Source of the DNA: Gilvibacter sediminis
GTDB lineage: Bacteria; Bacteroidota; Bacteroidia; Flavobacteriales; Flavobacteriaceae
Assembly: GCF_028561565.1 (NCBI RefSeq)
Contig: NZ_JAQQTE010000022.1
Location: 189,716 to 253,715 of the forward strand
Reading direction: 5' to 3'
Length of the DNA stretch: 64,000 nt
Positions 21,527 through 29,761 of the stretch are shown piece after piece. Position 1 is the stretch's first letter. Each line of letters starts with the position of its first letter. The position numbers were made by a program, and so were the translations under genes. The notes below the pieces were generated by a model that saw nothing but the letters and a program-made list of their open reading frames with translations, made no database searches and had not been told where the DNA came from.

Positions 21527-22430
21527 TTTTAGTGCGTAAAAAGGTATTGGTCTTTGCCTCTTGCAAGGATAGATACAAGCCAGCGTTCATGAATTGACTG
21601 ATGGCTTGCGCATAGATAGAGACCAAGGTAGCGATAGACACAAAAAGCGTCCATATGATGGTGACTATGCTGTCGGTCATTTTCACACTCTGTTGGTCTA
21701 CAGCGTGGTAAAAGATCACTCCGGCAATGATTGCGGGGATACTCAGAATAAAAAGTCGCAGCATACCAATGATCAATCCCAACACAAAATTGATCCCGAC
21801 GCTTTTCCAAAAGCTTGCCATTACCAAATTCCAACCAATTCCTAAGGCTTCACTAGCGCTTAGATCGTCGTGAAACATAGCCATACAAGAGACTCCGGCC
21901 CATGCAGTAAGCATAAAGAACATGGCGTAACCGAATAGGAACCCTAAGACAGGGATAAAATTCACCAACACAAAAAGAATGAACCAGCCGATGAAGATCA
22001 AAATGAGCAGCAACATAAAAACTGCTAGGTTTCCGCCTTTATTTTTTAAAAGTTGCCATACGTCTCTGCCGTCTATGGGTTCGTCATTATCCCGTTTGAA
22101 ATACAAGGACATGTAAGCAGAGCTCAAGCCGTAATTCACCGCACCCACAATTAAAAGCATGATCATATAACACAAAACTCCTAAACCTGCCATGGCAGCA
22201 TAACTGTCTGTGTCTTGAGGCTCGTTGTAGAGTCCTATGCCGCTAATGACCCCAAAATAACCCGAGACCATCAAATAGCTCAAGCCAATAAAGGCCAGCA
22301 TAAACCAACCGTTGTAAAGTAAAAAGATATTGCTGAAGTCCTTCCAATTGAACTTTACAAAGTCAAAGAAATAGGAAATGAGCTGGCCAAAATCCAGCTT
22401 TTGTCTGAACTCTACCTTATCGTGCTGCAT
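21501..22430 (-). CDS. multi-span membrane protein of the SpoIIM/MoxR operon
   Basis: This 309-aa protein begins MQHDKVEFRQKLDFGQLISYFFDFVKFNWKDF and has at least five membrane helices (about 35-58, 74-100, 135-160, 165-190, 215-245, 255-280). Gly-rich helices such as LGLIIGMLRLFILSIPAIIAGVIF and the early Phe-x-Phe-Val-Lys pattern resemble the DUF4013/glycerophosphoryl-transferase membrane type, but I do not assign a family. It has no enzyme motif. It overlaps SpoIIM (14 bp) and DUF4129 (26 bp), so it is co-translated with the operon. The role could be in the membrane part of the MoxR-DUF58 system. Confidence 0.7.
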   Translation of the reverse strand: MQHDKVEFRQKLDFGQLISYFFDFVKFNWKDFSNIFLLYNGWFMLAFIGLSYLMVSGYFGVISGIGLYNEPQDTDSYAAMAGLGVLCYMIMLLIVGAVNYGLSSAYMSLYFKRDNDEPIDGRDVWQLLKNKGGNLAVFMLLLILIFIGWFILFVLVNFIPVLGFLFGYAMFFMLTAWAGVSCMAMFHDDLSASEALGIGWNLVMASFWKSVGINFVLGLIIGMLRLFILSIPAIIAGVIFYHAVDQQSVKMTDSIVTIIWTLFVSIATLVSIYAQAISQFMNAGLYLSLQEAKTNTFLRTKIEQIGLGD

Positions 22431-23379
22431 GGGCTCTGTGGAGTTGGATCGGATAAATAATATAATAGAAAATGATCAGTGCGAATGAACCGCCAATGAT
22501 CAACAACGCCATCCAAATGGGCATGTCGTTGTACCGTGTTATAAAACCTTCTATAAAGCCGGCAATAATGAAAAACGGAAAAGTGCTCACTACGATCTTT
22601 AAGCCGTCTTTGGCTGCTCGAACAAAGGACAATCGCCTGGAAAAGGTCTTGGGGAAAAGGATTCCATTACCCATGACCATTCCGGCACAGCCAGCTACAA
22701 CGATCACAGAAAGCTCAATAGCTCCGTGGAGCATAATATTTTTAGAGGCTTGCCAAAACACTTCGTTATTCGCAAACATTGTAAAAAAGGCACCGACCAT
22801 AACTCCGTTGGAGAATAATACGTAGGCAGAACCTACTGAGGTAATAACTCCAAAGGCAAAGGCCAAAATAGACACGCGAATATTGTTTACAGTAATGGCC
22901 AGAAAAGTTCCCCATTCGCTACCGGTGCCGTAAATGGCCGTCGGGTTTCCGTTTTCAATATTGTTCAAGGTCTCGTTGACATAACCGTCTCCTAAAATCA
23001 GCCTTACAAAGGTGTCGTCATACAAACTGCTTATCGCGCCTATGAATATCGCAGCGGCAAAAACCAAAAAGGCGTAGAGCAGGGTGCGTTGATGCTGATA
23101 GAAAAAGAGCGGAAACTCCTCCTTCCAGAAACTGATGACCCGGTTCTTGTCTTCCTTCTTGTTCTTATAGATCTGCTGATGCGCTTGAGAGGTCAGCGAA
23201 TTGAGGTACTGCAGCGTTTTAGAATCGGGAAAATAGGTCTGGGCATAAGCCAGATCATTGGTCAAATGAATGTAGTGATCAGCGAGCGTATCAGGGTTGA
23301 TCTGCGACTTAAGTGCTATTGCTTTTTCAAAAGCGATCCATTTTTCTTTATTTTGCTTAACAAAAGCCGCCTCGCGCAT
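22417..23379 (-). CDS. SpoIIM (stage II sporulation protein M)-family membrane protein
   Basis: This 320-aa protein has a cytosolic helical N-terminal part (1-95, MREAAFVKQNKEKWIAFEKAI...) and four to five membrane helices. AISSLYDD and SEWGTFLAITVNNIRVSILAFAFGVITSVG, followed by HGAIELSVIVVAGCAGMVMG, are the conserved core of the SpoIIM family (Asn-Asn-x-Arg-Val, then His-Gly-x-x-Glu). In sporulating Firmicutes SpoIIM works in engulfment with SpoIID and SpoIIP. Non-sporulating Bacteroidota carry it in this same gene order with RDD, DUF4129, DUF4350, MoxR and DUF58, where its role is unknown but probably concerns the envelope. It heads the operon. Confidence 0.88.
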   Translation of the reverse strand: MREAAFVKQNKEKWIAFEKAIALKSQINPDTLADHYIHLTNDLAYAQTYFPDSKTLQYLNSLTSQAHQQIYKNKKEDKNRVISFWKEEFPLFFYQHQRTLLYAFLVFAAAIFIGAISSLYDDTFVRLILGDGYVNETLNNIENGNPTAIYGTGSEWGTFLAITVNNIRVSILAFAFGVITSVGSAYVLFSNGVMVGAFFTMFANNEVFWQASKNIMLHGAIELSVIVVAGCAGMVMGNGILFPKTFSRRLSFVRAAKDGLKIVVSTFPFFIIAGFIEGFITRYNDMPIWMALLIIGGSFALIIFYYIIYPIQLHRAHAAR

Positions 23380-23417
23380 TCAGTAATTTTTTCTTAAAGA
23401 TAAGCACTTGCAAGCAA

Positions 23418-24140
23418 ATGGCAAACTTACAAATTAGTACTACCCAGAACGTAAATTTAGGCTATACCATAGCCAGTGCTGGGGAGCGCATTCTGGCCTT
23501 ATTGGTGGATCTGGTGATCTTTATTTTGTACTTCTACATTCTGAGTAAGGCCACTGCTGTTTTTGACCGAATGTTCAATGATGATTGGTCGGTATTTGGA
23601 TTGCAATCCCTTTTGCTACTGCCCATTATGTTTTATTCCCTCTATATGCACATTCTCTTTGATGGGCGTACGGTAGGGAAGATGTGTTTGCAAATTCGCG
23701 TGGTCAAATTAGACGGATCACCGGTACATTGGTCTAATTATATGGTCCGCTGGATGATGCGTATCGTCGATCTTTGGGTTTTTCCAGCAATTGGACTTTT
23801 GACCCTTATTTTTAGTGAAAGACAACAGCGCATAGGCGATTCTGCCGCAGGAACGGTAGTGATCTCCACCAAGAAACGCTACAACATCAGCAGTACTATT
23901 TTAGAAGAGATCGAGCAGGAGTACACGCCTAAATTCGCCACGGTAACTCAACTCTCTGACAAGGACGCCCGACTCATCAAAGAAACTTATCGCATAGCCG
24001 TCCGCTCTAACGACTACAAGACACTCAATCTGCTTCGCGTCAAGGTTGAAAGCCTTATCGGAAGCAATTCAGACCTGTACGATCGTCAATACATTGACAC
24101 GGTACTTAAGGACTACAATTACTACACGCAAAGTCTATGA
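23418..24140 (+). CDS. RDD-family membrane protein
   Basis: This 240-aa protein opens IASAGERILALLVDLVIFILYF, the RDD-type helix (Arg and Asp buried in the first helix). Two more helices follow (about 55-77 and 110-130), with RVVKLDGSPVHWSNYMVRWMMRIVDLW, the second RDD feature. The C-terminal 90 residues are soluble and helical. RDD proteins are thought to be small membrane transport or accessory proteins. It is divergent from the SpoIIM operon, 38 bp away, as is usual in Bacteroidota, and shares a 4-bp ATGA overlap with the next gene. The function is inferred from neighbourhood only. Confidence 0.85.
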   Translation: MANLQISTTQNVNLGYTIASAGERILALLVDLVIFILYFYILSKATAVFDRMFNDDWSVFGLQSLLLLPIMFYSLYMHILFDGRTVGKMCLQIRVVKLDGSPVHWSNYMVRWMMRIVDLWVFPAIGLLTLIFSERQQRIGDSAAGTVVISTKKRYNISSTILEEIEQEYTPKFATVTQLSDKDARLIKETYRIAVRSNDYKTLNLLRVKVESLIGSNSDLYDRQYIDTVLKDYNYYTQSL

Positions 24141-24748
24141 GTTTGCTGCTTTGGGTCGATCTGTTAGGGACCATCGCTTTTGCTATTTCTGGGGTGCTTA
24201 CTGCCATGAAAAAAGGCTTGGATCCTTTCGGGATCTTTATCATTGCCTTTGTGACCTCTGTTGGAGGAGGAACGGTCCGAGATCTGTTGATGGACGCGCC
24301 CGTTTTCTGGATGTATGATCTGATGTATATCTACACCATTGCAGGGGCCGCGGTCTTTGCGATCATTTTTAGATCACGCCTGAGCTATCTCAGAAGATCC
24401 TTGTTCCTCTTTGATACCATTGGAATCGCCTTGTACACCATGGTGGGTATTCAAAAGGGAATTGGGGCAGAGTTTCACCCTGTGATCTGTATCATTCTAG
24501 GAACCTTAAGTGCCTGCTTTGGTGGTGTGATTCGTGATATTCTGTGCAACGAGATCCCCATTATTTTTAGAAAAGAAATTTACGCGACGGCTTGTATAGC
24601 CGGAGGTGTGGTCTATTTTGCCGCCAGTTATGGGAACTTCCCGTCTTGGTTGCAATTTGGGCTGGCTGCAGGGGTTGTAATTGCTGTAAGACTTATTGCA
24701 GTGGTCTTTAAGCTGAGATTGCCCAGTTTCTATCCGCAGTCCTCTTGA
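24137..24748 (+). CDS. TRIC-type cation channel family protein (UPF0126)
   Basis: This 203-aa protein consists of seven membrane helices arranged as two repeats of three plus one. WVDLLGTIAFAISGVLTAMKKGLDPFG starts the first, and the conserved VTSVGGGTVRDLLMDAPVFWM follows. The second copy has GTLSACFGGVIRDILCNEIPIIF. The Gly-Gly-Gly-Thr-x-Arg-Asp and Gly-Gly-x-x-Arg-Asp pairs are the hallmark of the TRIC/UPF0126 (YadS) group; in eukaryotes TRIC forms homotrimeric potassium channels. It overlaps the RDD gene by 4 bp, so the two are probably co-expressed in the inner membrane. Its stop lies 3 bp before that of the convergent cyclophilin gene. Confidence 0.88.
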   Translation: MSLLLWVDLLGTIAFAISGVLTAMKKGLDPFGIFIIAFVTSVGGGTVRDLLMDAPVFWMYDLMYIYTIAGAAVFAIIFRSRLSYLRRSLFLFDTIGIALYTMVGIQKGIGAEFHPVICIILGTLSACFGGVIRDILCNEIPIIFRKEIYATACIAGGVVYFAASYGNFPSWLQFGLAAGVVIAVRLIAVVFKLRLPSFYPQSS

Positions 24749-24751
24749 GAA

Positions 24752-25468
24752 TTAATCCAAAAGTTCTATACTGATATACACATTGTTGAGCGGCCATTCG
24801 CCTTCATCTGCTGGGAGATTGGCAATGGTGTCTACCACGTCCATCCCCTGAGTGACCTGTCCAAAAATGGTGTATTTGTTGTTGAGGTGTCCTGTACTTT
24901 TCTCCGGACCTAAAAAGATAAAGAACTCATAAGCTGCCGATTTGTTATCTGGATTCTCTCGATACCATTTGGCGCCAGAAATCGTGCCTCTGCGGTGACG
25001 ACGACCGCTTTCTAACTCTGCAGAAAGTCTGTACTTCCCGAGTTTAGCGCGCTTGCGATTGGTGTCTGCGTTGTCACTGTTTCCCGCCTGAATGATAAAG
25101 TTCGGAACCACGCGGTGAAAGTAGGTATTGTCAAAGTAGCCCTCTTTGACCAAATACACAAAATTGGCTCGGTGTATCGGAGTATCTTTAAAGAGTTGTA
25201 ATTCTATGTCTCCGTACTTGGTTTTTATTCGAGCGCGTGTTTCTGGATTTACTTTGCCATAAGACAATAGAACGCTGTCTGCAATGGCTTCCGTGAGAAA
25301 AGGAAGGGCTTGCGTACGCTCTTCTTTTTTTTCTGCTTCAGGCTCCTTTTTTACTACGGCTTCTGTCTTTTTTGTCTCTGCGGATGGCGTGTCGGCAGGG
25401 CTTTGTTTTTTAGTATCTTCACAAGCCGTAACAAAAAATAGCAGGCAAAAAAGCAACAGGAATCGCAT
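24752..25468 (-). CDS. cyclophilin-type peptidyl-prolyl isomerase, lipoprotein
   Basis: Read from ATG 25468 (238 aa), the protein has a lipoprotein signal MRFLLLFCLLFFVTAC with Cys16. A Lys/Glu/Pro-rich linker (17-65) and the cyclophilin domain follow. Its motifs are TKYGDIELQLFKDTPIHRANFVYL, then FHRVVPNFIIQAGNSD (the catalytic Phe-His-Arg), and later AAYEFFIFLGP and NNKYTIFGQVTQGMDVVDTI. It speeds folding of exported proteins by proline isomerisation at the periplasmic face of the membrane. An in-frame ATG six residues earlier (25486) would overlap the divergent Nudix gene. The start sits only 3 bp from that gene's start. Confidence 0.9.
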   Translation of the reverse strand: MRFLLLFCLLFFVTACEDTKKQSPADTPSAETKKTEAVVKKEPEAEKKEERTQALPFLTEAIADSVLLSYGKVNPETRARIKTKYGDIELQLFKDTPIHRANFVYLVKEGYFDNTYFHRVVPNFIIQAGNSDNADTNRKRAKLGKYRLSAELESGRRHRRGTISGAKWYRENPDNKSAAYEFFIFLGPEKSTGHLNNKYTIFGQVTQGMDVVDTIANLPADEGEWPLNNVYISIELLD

Positions 25469-25471
25469 AGT

Positions 25472-26110
25472 ATGGATTTTTCTCAATTCGCATCAAAAAT
25501 ATCAAAAGTTCAGCAGATGTCACTCCCCGGAGAGGTGGCTCAATTAGAAATGGCCCCTCTAGAACGATTGCAAGAACTCAAGCGGAAAGCAGTTGAGGCG
25601 CAAACTGCGCGCAGGGCAGGTGTGATGGTGCTTTTTTATCCAGATCTGAAATTACAAACGCGTTTCGCGCTTATCTTGAGAAAGACCTATAAGGGTGTAC
25701 ATTCGGCTCAGATCGGTTTTCCAGGAGGAAGTTATGAAGATACTGACGCTGATCTGATGCAAACAGCCTTAAGAGAAACGGAGGAGGAGATCGGGGTTCC
25801 CACCAGTGATATAGTGGTTCTGAAAGAATTGACGCATGTCTATATTCCGCCGAGTAATTTTTATGTGCATCCCTATTTGGGTATTGCCCAGCAGACGCCA
25901 AACTTTGTCCTTCAAGAATCCGAAGTTGATGCTTTAGTAGAAGTTGATCTGCCGCAATTCCTATCTGATGATCCCTTGACCACACGCGTGCTTACTACCT
26001 CTTACGCCCACCAGATCAAGGTGCCGGCTTTTGAGCTCAACGGCCATATAGTCTGGGGTGCGACGGCTATGATGCTCAATGAGGTAAGAGAGCTGTTAAA
26101 GCAGCTTTAA
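25472..26110 (+). CDS. Nudix hydrolase, CoA pyrophosphatase (NudL) type
   Basis: This 212-aa protein has the Nudix box with the CoA-pyrophosphatase context: SAQIGFPGGSYEDTDADL, then ALRETEEEIGV. The preceding region has LPGEVAQLEMAPLERLQELKRKAVEAQT and RRAGVMVLFYPD, also typical of the group; VYIPPSNFYVHPYLG follows. The acidic residues of the box bind Mg and the enzyme cleaves CoA or its derivatives to pantetheine phosphate plus an adenosine phosphate. The start is ATG 25472, only 3 bp from the divergent cyclophilin start, so the two promoters must lie inside each other's gene. The assignment to CoA rather than another nucleotide is by motif. Confidence 0.85.
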   Translation: MDFSQFASKISKVQQMSLPGEVAQLEMAPLERLQELKRKAVEAQTARRAGVMVLFYPDLKLQTRFALILRKTYKGVHSAQIGFPGGSYEDTDADLMQTALRETEEEIGVPTSDIVVLKELTHVYIPPSNFYVHPYLGIAQQTPNFVLQESEVDALVEVDLPQFLSDDPLTTRVLTTSYAHQIKVPAFELNGHIVWGATAMMLNEVRELLKQL

Positions 26111-26154
26111 GACCTGAGTCAATTTCGTATCTTTGGCGGGCTAAAGAAAACTAC

Positions 26155-26961
26155 ATGGGGCTTTTTAAGCGAAATCCATTCGGACATATTCTATTTATCA
26201 AACGTTGGTTGATCCGCATTTTGGGCGCCATGACCCACCGCAGATTCAAAGGCTTTAACGAGCTGCAGATAGAAGGTTCGGAGATCATCAAAGAGCTGCC
26301 AGAAAATAACGTACTATTCGTTTCCAATCACCAAACCTATTTTGCAGACGTAGTGGCTATGTTCCATGTGTTCAATGCGAGTTTGAGTGGGCGTGTGGAT
26401 AGTATTAAGAATATTGGCTACTTATGGCAACCCAAGTTAAACCTCTACTTTGTGGCAGCCAAAGAGACCATGAGTGCTGGGCTCTTGCCTAAGATCTTAG
26501 CGTATACAGGTTCTGTGAGTATTGAGCGTACCTGGCGTGAAAAGGGGAAAGAGATCAATCGTCAAGTAAAGATGAGTGATGTCAACAATATTGCTGTGGC
26601 CTTAGAAGACGGTTGGGTAATCACCTTTCCGCAGGGAACAACAAAGCCTTGGAAGCCTATTCGTCGCGGTACAGCGCACATCATCAAACAGAATAAGCCA
26701 TTAGTAGTTCCTATTGTCATTGATGGATTTAGACGTTCTTTTGATCGTAAAGGACTGCGCATCAAAAAGCGCAATATCTTGCAATCTATGGTGATCAAAG
26801 AACCGTTAGAGATCGATTATGAGAATGATTCGGTGGATTCTATAGTAGAGAAGCTACAGTATGCCATTGAACAGCATCCATCGTTCTTAAAGGTAATTCC
26901 ACAAGAGGAGTTGGCTCAGGCAGAAGAGCTCAATAAAAAGCGTCGTTACCGCCAGGATTAG
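26155..26961 (+). CDS. 1-acyl-glycerol-3-phosphate acyltransferase (PlsC-like)
   Basis: This 268-aa protein has the PlsC layout. VSNHQTYFADVVAM at about 57-70 is the acyltransferase box, with His59 and Asp65. The spacing is one residue longer than the usual His-x4-Asp. ITFPQGTTKPWKPIRRGTAHI stands for the Phe-Pro-Glu-Gly-Thr block that binds the glycerol phosphate. It transfers an acyl chain to lysophosphatidic acid or a similar lysolipid at the inner membrane face. Basic residues near the N-terminus suggest membrane association. It stands alone, with only 2 bp between its stop and the convergent gene's stop. The substrate may differ from the classical enzyme. Confidence 0.82.
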   Translation: MGLFKRNPFGHILFIKRWLIRILGAMTHRRFKGFNELQIEGSEIIKELPENNVLFVSNHQTYFADVVAMFHVFNASLSGRVDSIKNIGYLWQPKLNLYFVAAKETMSAGLLPKILAYTGSVSIERTWREKGKEINRQVKMSDVNNIAVALEDGWVITFPQGTTKPWKPIRRGTAHIIKQNKPLVVPIVIDGFRRSFDRKGLRIKKRNILQSMVIKEPLEIDYENDSVDSIVEKLQYAIEQHPSFLKVIPQEELAQAEELNKKRRYRQD

Positions 26962-26963
26962 TT

Positions 26964-27614
26964 CTAGACCTCCATCTTTTTTAATTCTACATAATTGCGC
27001 TTAAGTCTGCGCAGCATTAAGCCGTATACTAAATAGTAGATCAAGGCAATAAAGCCAATGAAAAGTATACCCACAATGATCTGAGAGATAAAGAACACAC
27101 TTGTGAAACTTGCCAAATCAACTTCTGCATAGCCTTCTGGGAAGGTTGCTTTTAAAAGTCCGTATAGTTGTTCTTTGTTGAAGTAGTAGTAAATATTGAC
27201 CGCAAACAAAGTGAGTACAGAAGTACCAATGTTGTAATAGACAAAGTAGCGCACGGTGCGGCGGGTCTTTAAAATCTTACGCATCAATTCCTTGAGCGTA
27301 TCGGTGCTATTTATGGCTTGGTAATTTCTGTAGAAGAGGTAAATGAAGCCAGCAAAAATGGTGTAGTGAATCACATTGACCAAAGTAAAGGCACGGCTAA
27401 GGCCCATGCCTTGATTGATGGTCTTACTCGATTCAGGAATCAAGAAATTAAGACCGATCCAAATGGCGATCTCGATCACAGAAGCGATCAGGATCCATTT
27501 GACGACAGAAGAGGACTTCTTCAAGATCATTGGATAGATATCGTCAAAACTCAGCTTCGGTAGCTCTTGCTCCCGTGCTTGCCATTGCTTTTTTAAAAGT
27601 TCGAGTTGATCCAT
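26964..27614 (-). CDS. four-span membrane protein, partner of an ECF sigma factor
   Basis: This 216-aa protein begins MDQLELLKKQWQAREQELPKLSFDDIYPMI, a cytosolic amphipathic segment. Four membrane helices follow (about 37-57, 76-97, 122-145, 173-198). The cytosolic head resembles the part of membrane anti-sigma factors that clamps a sigma factor, and the gene follows the sigma gene at 5 bp, so it is probably its regulator. I recognise no catalytic motif. This gene pair (ECF sigma, then a small polytopic membrane protein) is common in Bacteroidota. Confidence 0.7.
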   Translation of the reverse strand: MDQLELLKKQWQAREQELPKLSFDDIYPMILKKSSSVVKWILIASVIEIAIWIGLNFLIPESSKTINQGMGLSRAFTLVNVIHYTIFAGFIYLFYRNYQAINSTDTLKELMRKILKTRRTVRYFVYYNIGTSVLTLFAVNIYYYFNKEQLYGLLKATFPEGYAEVDLASFTSVFFISQIIVGILFIGFIALIYYLVYGLMLRRLKRNYVELKKMEV

Positions 27615-27619
27615 AATTC

Positions 27620-28114
27620 CTACGGATTTAAAATTTTACGCAACTTTTCCTTTATTCTGTTCATCTTTACTCTAGCATTAACTTCTGAAATACCCATGGT
27701 TTCAGAGATTTCACGATAGGATTTGTCTTCCAGATACAAGAACACCAAGGCCTTGTCAATGTCATTCAAATCCTTTACTGCCGCGTACATCAGCTTCAAT
27801 TGTTCCTCGATGGTATCATCGTACTTCTCCGACGCGATTTTAAAACTAACTCCTTCAAACTCCTGAGTCGCTACACCCTTCTTGCTCTTACGATAAAGTG
27901 TAATTGCCGTGTTCAGGGCCACACGATACATCCAAGTACTGAACTTGGCATCCCCGCGAAACTTAGGATAAGCCTTCCACAATTGTATAGTGATCTCTTG
28001 AAATAGGTCGTTGTGCGCATCCTGATTACGGGTGTACAGTCGACATATTTTATGAACCACGTTTTGATGCTCCTCGAGCTGTTTTACAAAACTATGTTTC
28101 AGGTTTTGATCCAA
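27620..28114 (-). CDS. ECF-type RNA polymerase sigma factor
   Basis: This 164-aa protein has region 2 at about 25-75 (NDLFQEITIQLWKAYPKFRGD, then STWMYRVALNTAITLYRK) and region 4 at about 105-160 (DKALVFLYLEDKSYREISETMGISEVNARVKMNRIKEKLRKIL). The start in frame is TTG 28114; no in-frame ATG lies nearby upstream. It is followed by a four-span membrane protein, its likely anti-sigma partner. The gap upstream (28115-28254) holds no other gene; I see no clear TAnnTTTG element, which would be consistent with control by a different sigma, perhaps its own. Confidence 0.9.
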   Translation of the reverse strand: MDQNLKHSFVKQLEEHQNVVHKICRLYTRNQDAHNDLFQEITIQLWKAYPKFRGDAKFSTWMYRVALNTAITLYRKSKKGVATQEFEGVSFKIASEKYDDTIEEQLKLMYAAVKDLNDIDKALVFLYLEDKSYREISETMGISEVNARVKMNRIKEKLRKILNP

Positions 28115-28254
28115 AGGTTGATTGTTAGTGTTAGAGGTTATTTTGCAGTTTACAATTGATCTGTTGTCAGCTGCAGTTTAACTTCATTGGTTTGTTCGAT
28201 TTCCGCCCGATTTGTTACAGGAATTCTGATAAAATTGCGCGTATTTAATGGTAA

Positions 28255-28620
28255 CTAGTTCTGAACCTGTACTTTAATTGGCCCTCCAGGGTTGAGCCAA
28301 GTTCCGCCGAGTTCATCAATGTTTACGTCTAATTCATCAGAAGTGTCTATGCTTTTCACATTGATATTCACTTCTTCTGAGGTGTCTACGCCGCGCAAAT
28401 TCACATAGAGTTCATCATAAGTGTTGATGTCCTTAATGCTGACTTCAACCAAGCCGTTCTCATTAAGCGGAACCAGACCGTATTGCGAATGCGGTTTGAG
28501 ATCGTTTAAGCCGTTATCGGCATAGGCCTTGGGCATCAAATCCAGTTTCATGGCAGTGTTAACGGTAAGGCAGACTGCAATTACAGTCAGGACTACTTTA
28601 GTATAGGTATCTGCTTTCAT
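28255..28620 (-). CDS. small exported or anchored protein with a triple ~16-residue repeat
   Basis: This 121-aa protein has an N-terminal hydrophobic segment (about 8-28: VVLTVIAVCLTVNTAMKLDL). Its middle is made of three tandem units: VSIKDINTYDELYVNL, RGVDTSEEVNINV and KSIDTSDELDVNI. The common core is Asp-x-Thr-x-Asp/Glu-Glu-Leu/Val-x-(Val)-Asn. The rest is Gly/Pro/Asn-rich (LGGTWLNPGGP). Short beta-strand repeats with acidic loops could bind calcium or form a small solenoid. No family is known to me. It lies between the ECF sigma pair and the nucleotide cyclase, same strand, 26 bp upstream of neither stop nor start conflict; it may be controlled with the cyclase. Confidence 0.6.
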   Translation of the reverse strand: MKADTYTKVVLTVIAVCLTVNTAMKLDLMPKAYADNGLNDLKPHSQYGLVPLNENGLVEVSIKDINTYDELYVNLRGVDTSEEVNINVKSIDTSDELDVNIDELGGTWLNPGGPIKVQVQN

Positions 28621-28646
28621 AATTTAAGTTTTGTAGGATGAATCAA

Positions 28647-29756
28647 TTATTGTTCCGTAAAAGTCACCAGGGTCAAGGATTCTGATTTTCCCCGGAGCGG
28701 ATGTGCTCCCAGATCTTTGGGTGTAATACCTTCCGGTAATTTAACCAACAATTGAGCAAAATCTTCACTGGCCAAAATATCAACACCCAAAGCATTACAG
28801 CTGCTTTGAATGCGCGCCGCAGTGTTGAGTACATCGCCAGAAAAAGCGATCTCTCGCTTTATTTGGCCCAATTCACCACTCATGACATTTCCGCAGTGAT
28901 ACCCAACTTTAAACTCAGGAACCAAACCGTATTTAGCTTGGTATTTAGAGGCTTTACTGTTGATCAGTTCTTTCATTAGATAATAACAATGTAGCGCGTT
29001 GGAATTTTTTAGCCCGCGTTTCATTTTCCAACTCAAAACCACTTCGTCCCCTACATATTGGTATACCTCGCCGTAGGTACGCACCACAGCGGGAGCAATA
29101 TCCCTAAAGAAATCTTTGAGAAAATTAAAGTAACGTGCTTCCCCAAGCTGTTCGGCAATTCCCGTAGCATTGCGAATGTCTGCAAACATAAAAATGCGGC
29201 GCTCCTGTTTGGGTCTGAAGTACTTACCAAGCAGATAATCGGGGAAAACTCCAGGGCCAAAACGATCATTGACCATTAGAATGATAAGCGTAACCAAGAC
29301 AATGAACAGCCAGATCAGGTAATTCTTTACAAACATCCAACTCGAGAAAAAGAAGAAGGTCTCTTCTAAAACATCCTCATCATAAACGGGGAGGTCCAAG
29401 TTCTGACCTTGTAAATAGATGTTTCCTGCAGCACTAACCAGAAATGCAGTTATGGTGTAGATCACCAGTATGATCAAAAATGCATTGATAAAGGAGAATC
29501 TGCGCAAGGCACGTTCCATTAAATGAATGGTGACTAAGCCTCCGATAATCCCAGCTGAGGTAGAGATGATCAAATTAGCGATGAAATTGGATAGAAAATC
29601 ATATTCTGAGGTCAGTACCCGATTGCTGGCCAGAATACTGTATTCATAAAAGAACATCACATTGCTGATCAGCACCCAGGCAACGGTTACCCAGAAAGCC
29701 CTTCTGAGGTAGGCCCATACCTGCCTTTTTGAAGACCTAATCATTTTTCCCGCCAT
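28647..29756 (-). CDS. membrane-bound class III adenylate/guanylate cyclase
   Basis: From ATG 29756 the protein is 369 aa. An N-terminal basic region is followed by four membrane helices (about 18-38, 55-78, 90-113, 140-162). The cyclase domain has RIFMFADIRNATGIAEQLG with the first metal-binding Asp193, then YQYVGDEVVLSW with Asp237, and FSGDVLNTAARIQSSC as the third conserved block. All catalytic residues of the class III fold are present. The residue that selects ATP over GTP cannot be settled by eye. It makes cAMP or cGMP at the cytosolic face. The frame reads 21 residues further upstream inside the preceding gene, so the later ATG is the better start. Confidence 0.85.
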   Translation of the reverse strand: MAGKMIRSSKRQVWAYLRRAFWVTVAWVLISNVMFFYEYSILASNRVLTSEYDFLSNFIANLIISTSAGIIGGLVTIHLMERALRRFSFINAFLIILVIYTITAFLVSAAGNIYLQGQNLDLPVYDEDVLEETFFFFSSWMFVKNYLIWLFIVLVTLIILMVNDRFGPGVFPDYLLGKYFRPKQERRIFMFADIRNATGIAEQLGEARYFNFLKDFFRDIAPAVVRTYGEVYQYVGDEVVLSWKMKRGLKNSNALHCYYLMKELINSKASKYQAKYGLVPEFKVGYHCGNVMSGELGQIKREIAFSGDVLNTAARIQSSCNALGVDILASEDFAQLLVKLPEGITPKDLGAHPLRGKSESLTLVTFTEQ

Positions 29757-29761
29757 ATGAA

